8,632 nt of DNA from Oscillospiraceae bacterium UBA4632 (GTDB taxonomy: Bacteria > Bacillota > Clostridia > Oscillospirales > Oscillospiraceae). A program made the position numbers and the translations under genes. The notes under the pieces are model-generated. The model had not been told where the DNA came from. It ran no database searches and was given only the letters and a program-made list of their open reading frames with translations. This document shows positions 4,319-8,632 of the stretch, piece after piece; within the stretch, counting starts at the first letter, position 1; the number at the start of each line of letters is the position of its first letter. The stretch covers positions 1 to 8,632 of the forward strand of contig DHMW01000116.1 in assembly GCA_002405995.1 (NCBI GenBank). Reading direction: 5' to 3'.

Positions 4319-5408
4319 GCTTGCGCTGCAAGGCTTCCGCAATTACAAGGAGCTGGATGTATCGTTCGCGCCGGACTGCAACGTCATCGCCGGCGAAAAC
4401 GCGCAGGGAAAGACGAATCTGCTTGAAGCCATCGTCTACCTGGCCTCCGCCCGCTCGCCGCGGGCGCACTCCGAGCGCGAGCTGATCTCCTTCGGCGGGA
4501 GCGAATGCTCCATCAGGGCGAACGCCTTTGCGCGCGGGCGTGATTTTCTGCTGGAGATCTCACTCGCCGCGGGACGGCGGAGAAGGATCCTCATCAATAA
4601 GGTCCCGGCGAAAAAGGGAAGCGACCTCAGCGGCGTGCTCGGCGCGGTCTACTTCTGCCCGGAGGACCTGCTGCTCATCCGCGACGGCGCTGCCGCGCGG
4701 CGGCGATTCATGGACGACGCGCTCTGCCAGCTGCGCGCGCGCTACGCGCAGGCGCTTGCGGACTATCACAGGGCTTACGAGCACAAAACGCGCATCCTGC
4801 GCGACAGCGAGGAGCATCCGTCGCTTCTCGACACGCTGCCGGAGTTTGACCTGAGCATGGCGCGCAGCGGCGCTGTCATCGTCTACTACCGCGCCAGGTT
4901 CTGCGAGCGGCTGCGCGAATACGCCGCCGCCGCGCACCGCGAGTGCTCCGGCGGACGGGAGGAGCTGGGCGTTGAATATCAGACCGTTTCGACCATCACC
5001 GACCCGCTCGCGCCCATCGAAACGGTCTACGAGCAGCTGCGCGCGCATCAGGCATCGCACGCCGCGGCGGAACGGGCATCAAGAATGTGCCTGTCGGGAC
5101 CGCACAAGGACGATATCGCCGTGACGGTCGGCGGCGTGAACGCGCGGCAGTTTTCCTCGCAGGGGCAAACGCGCACGGCGGCGCTGGCGTTCAAGCTCGC
5201 CGAGCGGGAGATCTACCGCGAGATCACGTCCCGCACGCCGCTTTTATTGCTCGACGACGTGCTGTCCGAGCTGGACCCAAGGCGGCAGGAATATGTGCTC
5301 AACCGCATCTCCGGCGGGCAGGTGTTCATCACGTGCTGCGAGGAGGATAGACTTGGGACCTTGCTGAGCGGCAAGGTGTTTCATATCGCAGGCGGCGCGG
5401 TCGTGTGA
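4305..5408 (+). CDS. recF: DNA replication and repair protein RecF
   Basis: The product has 367 residues, typical for RecF. RecF is an SMC-like ATPase that, with RecO and RecR, helps load RecA at gapped DNA and stalled forks. The start MRIDRLALQGFRNYKEL is the family's N-terminal strand. Walker A is GENAQGKT (30-37), RecF's GPHKDDI motif is at 265-271, the ABC signature SSQGQTR is at 284-290, and Walker B plus D-loop LLLLDDVLSELD is at 313-324. The long middle section (about 130-260) is the helical arm region, with basic and alanine-rich stretches. The ATG at 4305 overlaps the end of yaaA by 14 nt. A GAGGAG lies 13 nt upstream, somewhat far, so coupled re-initiation is likely. All ATPase motifs look intact. 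remB follows after 18 nt. Confidence 0.97.
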   Translation: MRIDRLALQGFRNYKELDVSFAPDCNVIAGENAQGKTNLLEAIVYLASARSPRAHSERELISFGGSECSIRANAFARGRDFLLEISLAAGRRRRILINKVPAKKGSDLSGVLGAVYFCPEDLLLIRDGAAARRRFMDDALCQLRARYAQALADYHRAYEHKTRILRDSEEHPSLLDTLPEFDLSMARSGAVIVYYRARFCERLREYAAAAHRECSGGREELGVEYQTVSTITDPLAPIETVYEQLRAHQASHAAAERASRMCLSGPHKDDIAVTVGGVNARQFSSQGQTRTAALAFKLAEREIYREITSRTPLLLLDDVLSELDPRRQEYVLNRISGGQVFITCCEEDRLGTLLSGKVFHIAGGAVV

Positions 5409-5426
5409 GCGCAAAAAGGAGAAACC

Positions 5427-5681
5427 ATGTATCTTCACATCGGCAACAACGTGATGCTGCCGGAAAAGCACATCATCGGCGTCTTTGACCTCGAGATCAC
5501 ATCGCAGTCGAAGCGGACGGCGGAATTTCTTAGGCGCGCGGAGGACGAGAGCCTCGTCATCGACGCCTGCGGGGACATTCCAAAGTCCTTCCTCGTGTGC
5601 GACCACCCGTATCATCCGCAGCTCGTGTATCTGTCCGAGCTTTCGAGCCAGACGCTGCAAAAGAGAATGGAGGAGCAATAA
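5427..5681 (+). CDS. remB: DUF370 / RemB-type regulatory protein
   Basis: The 84-residue protein begins MYLHIGNNVMLPEKHIIGVF, continuing DLE. This is the hallmark of the DUF370 family (extracellular matrix regulators RemA and RemB). B. subtilis RemB (YaaB) is encoded at this same place between recF and gyrB. RemA is a DNA-binding regulator of biofilm and osmoprotection genes; RemB is much less understood, so the role here is by family only. The C-terminal half (ACGDIPKSFLVCDHPYHPQLVYLSELSSQTLQKR) is also family-like, and two cysteines (48 and 58) are present. The ATG has AAGGAG at 5 nt spacing (5416-5421). Its stop TAA shares one base with the next ATG (TAATG), pointing to coupled translation with the membrane protein. 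Confidence 0.9.
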   Translation: MYLHIGNNVMLPEKHIIGVFDLEITSQSKRTAEFLRRAEDESLVIDACGDIPKSFLVCDHPYHPQLVYLSELSSQTLQKRMEEQ

Positions 5682-6025
5682 TGCTGACGCTTCGCTGTTT
5701 ATACAACCTGTTTTTGGCTGTTTTCAGCGGTCCCGGCTTCGGTGCGCCGAGCAATGTGCTGCTGCCGCTGACGGTGCTGGCAGGCGCCCTTTTACAGCTG
5801 GCGCTGCTCAGCGGCGGGCGGAAGTGGTGGCTTCCCATCGCCGTCTGCGCGGGGCTGCTCGCCTGCGAGCTGCTGGGCGCGATCATCGGAGGGTATTTCC
5901 TCCTTGTGCTGGTCATCATCGTGACCTACCTGCTCGCGGCGCTCATCGGCGCGGGCGTTGGCGCTGCCGTATATCAGGGGATCGTGAGATCCCGTAAAAA
6001 TAAGGGGAGAAACGCAAATGACTGA
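5681..6025 (+). CDS. Small uncharacterised membrane protein between remB and gyrB
   Basis: I do not recognise the family. The 114-residue product has three hydrophobic segments: about 25-43 (NVLLPLTVLAGALLQLALL), 50-70 (WLPIAVCAGLLACELLGAIIG) and 72-98 (YFLLVLVIIVTYLLAALIG and beyond). A semi-hydrophobic N-terminus (LYNLFLAVF) precedes them and the tail is basic (RSRKNKGRN). The positive-inside rule puts the C-terminus in the cytoplasm. A longer in-frame reading from 5597 exists. The ATG at 5681 is preferred because GGAGGAG stands 5 nt before it and it shares a TAATG junction with remB. Its end overlaps gyrB by 8 nt. The ribosome binding site and junctions on both sides argue that it is a real gene, cotranscribed with remB and gyrB. 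Nothing in the sequence points to an enzymatic motif. Confidence 0.82.
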   Translation: MLTLRCLYNLFLAVFSGPGFGAPSNVLLPLTVLAGALLQLALLSGGRKWWLPIAVCAGLLACELLGAIIGGYFLLVLVIIVTYLLAALIGAGVGAAVYQGIVRSRKNKGRNAND

Positions 6026-7985
6026 CAACGAACGCTTACAGTCCACGGCAGTGGATCAGAGCAACGACTATAACGCCTCGGAGATCCAGGTGCTCGAGGG
6101 ACTGGAGGCGGTGCGCAAGCGCCCGGGCATGTACATCGGCTCGACCTCGCTCAGCGGCCTGCACCACCTGGTGTACGAAATTGTGGATAACTCCATCGAC
6201 GAGGCGCTCGCGGGCTACTGCACGGAGATCAACGTAACGATCAACGAGGGCAACACCATCACCGTGGTGGACAACGGCCGCGGCATCCCTGTGGATATCC
6301 AGGCGCAGACGGGGCGGCCCGCGCTCGAGGTCGTCTATACCGTGCTGCACGCGGGCGGCAAGTTCGGCGGCGGGGGCTACAAGGTCTCCGGCGGCCTGCA
6401 CGGCGTGGGCGCGAGCGTGGTGAACGCGCTTTCCGAATGGCTGACGGTGCAGGTGCATAAAAACGGGAAGATCTACGAGATGAAATTCTCCCGCGGCAAG
6501 ATCACGCAGGAGATGCAGATCATCGGCGAGACTGACCATACGGGTACGACCGTGACCTTCAAGCCCGACTACCTGCTGTTTGAGGAGCTGGAATACTCCT
6601 ACGAGACGCTGCACACGAGAATGCGCGAGGAGGCGTTTCTGAACGCGGGCCTTCGCATCACGATCGAGGATAAGCGCAGCGAGAGCGCGGAAAAGCCCGA
6701 GAACGAGCGCCGCGACTCGATGTGCTACGAGGGCGGCATCCGCGAATTTGTCACGTGGCTCAACAAGAAAAAGGAGCCGCTGCACCAGCAGGTCATCTAC
6801 ATGAGCGGCATGAAGGGCGATTCTTTTGCCGAGCTTGCGCTGCAGTATGACGACGGCTATCAGGAGAATATCCTCTCGTTCGCCAACAACGTCCACACGC
6901 CCGAGGGCGGCATGCACGAGACGGGCTTCAAGGCCGCGCTCACGCGCGTGCTGAACGCCTACGGACTGAAAAACGGCATCATCAAGGAGGGCGACAAGGT
7001 CAGCGGCGAGGACTGCCGCGAGGGCCTGACCTGCGTGATCTCCGTGAAGCTCACGAACGCGCAGTTCGAGGGGCAGACGAAGGCGAAGCTCGGAAATTCC
7101 GAGATCCGCACGCTGGTGGACGGCATCGTGTCTGACCGGCTGATGCAGTTCCTCGAGGAAAACCCCGCCGTGGCGCGCACGATCCTCGACAAGGCCATGA
7201 CCGCCAACCGCGCGCGCGAGGCTGCGCGCAAGGCGCGCGAGTCCATCCGCCGCAAGAGCGCCCTCGGCGGCGCGGCAATGCCCGACAAGCTGCGCGACTG
7301 CAACGAAAATAACCCCGAGCTGACGGAAATTTACATCGTTGAGGGCGACAGCGCAGGCGGCTCGGCGACCCAGGGGCGCGACTCGCGCTTCCAGGCGATC
7401 CTGCCGCTGTGGGGCAAGATGCTGAACGTGGAAAAGGTGCGCGCCGACAAGATCTACGGCAACGACAAGCTCCAGCCCGTCATCATCGCGCTCGGCGCCG
7501 GCCTTGGCGAGGATTTCGACATCAACAAGCTCCGCTACCACAAGGTCATCATCATGGCGGATGCCGATGTGGACGGCTCGCACATCCGCACGCTGCTGCT
7601 GACGTTCTTCTTCCGCTATATGCGCCCGCTCATCGAAAACGGCTATGTCTACGCCGCGGTGCCGCCGCTGTTCAAGCTGACGCGCGGCAAGACGACGCGT
7701 CTTGCCTTCACGCCGGAGGAGCGCGACGCTTACTCTTCTGAGCTTCGCGGCGACAATCCGAACGCGAAGGTGGATATCTCGCGCTTCAAGGGCCTTGGTG
7801 AAATGAACCCGCACGAGCTGTGGGAGACGACCATGGACCCCGAAAAACGCACGCTCAAGCGCATCACGCTCGAGGACGCGGTGCTCGCGGACGAGACGTT
7901 CACGGTGCTGATGGGCGAGAAGGTCGAGCCGCGCAAGGAGTTTATCGAGCAGAACGCGAAATACGCGGTCAATCTGGACTTTTAA
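6018..7985 (+). CDS. gyrB: DNA gyrase subunit B
   Basis: The product has 655 residues, the normal length for GyrB without the long insertion of gammaproteobacteria. GyrB supplies the ATPase of the A2B2 gyrase that introduces negative supercoils. The GHKL ATPase shows VRKRPGMYIG (32-41), EIVDNS (54-59), DNGRGIP (85-91), GGLHGVGASVVNALS (125-139) and the lysine loop QTKAKLGN (353-360). The TOPRIM domain has EGDSAGGSA (442-450) and DADVDGSHI (515-523), which bind Mg2+. SRFKGLGEMNPHELWETTMDP (588-608) belongs to the C-terminal part. The run LPLWGKMLNVEK has Trp465 where Lys or Arg is common. The ATG at 6018 has GGGGAG (6004-6009) at 8 nt spacing and overlaps the preceding gene by 8 nt. gyrA begins 18 nt downstream. 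GyrB rather than ParE is indicated by the gyrA and recF neighbours. Confidence 0.98.
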   Translation: MTDNERLQSTAVDQSNDYNASEIQVLEGLEAVRKRPGMYIGSTSLSGLHHLVYEIVDNSIDEALAGYCTEINVTINEGNTITVVDNGRGIPVDIQAQTGRPALEVVYTVLHAGGKFGGGGYKVSGGLHGVGASVVNALSEWLTVQVHKNGKIYEMKFSRGKITQEMQIIGETDHTGTTVTFKPDYLLFEELEYSYETLHTRMREEAFLNAGLRITIEDKRSESAEKPENERRDSMCYEGGIREFVTWLNKKKEPLHQQVIYMSGMKGDSFAELALQYDDGYQENILSFANNVHTPEGGMHETGFKAALTRVLNAYGLKNGIIKEGDKVSGEDCREGLTCVISVKLTNAQFEGQTKAKLGNSEIRTLVDGIVSDRLMQFLEENPAVARTILDKAMTANRAREAARKARESIRRKSALGGAAMPDKLRDCNENNPELTEIYIVEGDSAGGSATQGRDSRFQAILPLWGKMLNVEKVRADKIYGNDKLQPVIIALGAGLGEDFDINKLRYHKVIIMADADVDGSHIRTLLLTFFFRYMRPLIENGYVYAAVPPLFKLTRGKTTRLAFTPEERDAYSSELRGDNPNAKVDISRFKGLGEMNPHELWETTMDPEKRTLKRITLEDAVLADETFTVLMGEKVEPRKEFIEQNAKYAVNLDF

Positions 7986-8003
7986 GGAGGGAGGACGAAA
8001 AAA

Positions 8004-8632
8004 ATGGCACACAAAAACGTGGATTACAGGCCAGAGGATATCCGCTTTCCCGATCAGAAGATCGTGCAGAGCGAGCTGGTGCACGAAATGCAGTCCTCCT
8101 ACATTGAGTATGCGATGTCGGTCATCGTCGGGCGCGCGCTGCCCGACGTGCGCGACGGTCTGAAGCCCGTCCACCGCCGCATCCTGTACGCCATGTACGA
8201 GGACGGCCTGACGAGCGACAAGGCGTTCAAAAAGTCGGCGACCTGCGTCGGCGACGTTCTTGGTAGATATCATCCGCACGGCGACGCCTCCGTTTACGAC
8301 GCGCTGGTGCGTCTGGCGCAGGACTTCTCCATGCGCTATATGCTCGTGGACGGCCACGGCAACTTCGGCTCCATCGACGGCGACCCTCCGGCCGCCTACC
8401 GATACACCGAAGCCAGAATGTCGAAGATCGCAAACGAAATGCTGCGCGACATCGACAAGGACACGGTGGACTGGGACCCGAACTTCGACGAGAGCCGCAA
8501 GGAACCCCGCGTGCTGCCCGCGCGCTTCCCGAACCTGCTGGTGAACGGCTCGAGCGGTATCGCCGTCGGTATGGCGACGAATATCCCGCCGCATAACCTC
8601 ACCGAGGTCATCAACGCCTGCGTCTGCGTGCT
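8004..8632 (+). CDS. gyrA: DNA gyrase subunit A, N-terminal fragment
   Basis: The first 209 codons are present; the gene runs off the right edge (a complete GyrA is about 800-900 residues). GyrA cleaves and rejoins DNA. Visible motifs are EMQSSYIEYAMSVIVGRALP (28-47), VRDGLKPVHRRILYAM (49-64), the quinolone-determining stretch GRYHPHGDASVYDALVRLAQ (87-106) and GHGNFGSIDGDPPAAYRYTEARM (117-139). The catalytic tyrosine is Tyr134 by alignment with E. coli Tyr122. Ala95 occupies the position of E. coli Ser83, while Asp99 (E. coli Asp87) is kept. The ATG has GGGAGG (7989-7994) at 9 nt spacing within a run of purines, 18 nt after gyrB. The first 20 or so residues before the conserved core are slightly longer than in E. 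coli. No internal stop is seen. Confidence 0.97.
   Translation, partial: MAHKNVDYRPEDIRFPDQKIVQSELVHEMQSSYIEYAMSVIVGRALPDVRDGLKPVHRRILYAMYEDGLTSDKAFKKSATCVGDVLGRYHPHGDASVYDALVRLAQDFSMRYMLVDGHGNFGSIDGDPPAAYRYTEARMSKIANEMLRDIDKDTVDWDPNFDESRKEPRVLPARFPNLLVNGSSGIAVGMATNIPPHNLTEVINACVCV

Noticed and set aside
6036..8594. Very long minus-strand reading frame opposite gyrB and gyrA (852 codons)
   Set aside because: It is antisense to two certain genes with intact motifs. Its composition (rich in R, H, V, A, L, D) is what high GC at codon positions produces on the opposite strand.
1..8632. A hidden novel defence, mobile or CRISPR system
   Set aside because: Every stretch is accounted for by the conserved origin gene block or its short spacers. 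I saw no direct-repeat arrays, transposase, integrase, attachment sites or toxin-antitoxin pair.

Overview
The window is the chromosomal replication origin neighbourhood of a high-GC member of the Firmicutes (Bacillota), most likely a clostridial lineage such as Oscillospirales. The assignment rests on gene order: yidC-yidD-rnpA-rpmH diverging from dnaA-dnaN-yaaA(rlbA)-recF-remB-gyrB-gyrA is the classic Firmicutes origin block. Strong AGGAGG-type ribosome binding sites, GC-rich third codon positions and Clostridia-like protein sequences agree with it. The genus cannot be fixed from this window alone.

Left side (1-974, minus strand): the start of yidC (cut by the window edge), yidD, rnpA and rpmH form one operon read away from the origin. 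Its promoter has the hexamers TTGACT and TATAAT 17 bp apart, at 1108-1136. rnpA and yidD share an ATGA stop/start overlap. The rnpA and dnaA genes both begin with GTG, chosen from Shine-Dalgarno placement and family N-termini.

Centre (975-2936): a 400-bp divergent control region carries the rpmH promoter, a leader hairpin and an extended -10 promoter for dnaA. Then come dnaA and a 242-bp dnaA-dnaN spacer that looks like oriC. That spacer has at least five good DnaA boxes (mostly TTTTCCACA, in both orientations), a short GC block, a run resembling DnaA-trios, and an AT-rich unwinding zone containing a perfect 10-bp inverted repeat.

Right side (2937-8632, plus strand): dnaN (sliding clamp), a small S4-domain RNA-binding protein, recF, a DUF370/RemB-type regulator, an unrecognised 114-residue membrane protein, gyrB, and the first 209 codons of gyrA (cut by the window edge). 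Short spacers or overlaps (14 nt yaaA/recF, 1 nt remB/membrane protein, 8 nt membrane protein/gyrB) suggest co-transcription and translational coupling.

Together the genes serve replication initiation (DnaA), processivity (DnaN), repair of damaged forks (RecF) and supercoiling (GyrAB). On the other side are ribosome and tRNA maturation (L34, RnpA) and membrane protein insertion (YidC, YidD). I found no mobile element, CRISPR array, tRNA, rRNA or novel system. The more interesting details are the origin architecture, Ala in the GyrA quinolone-determining position, Trp in the matching GyrB position, and the uncharacterised membrane protein inserted between remB and gyrB.
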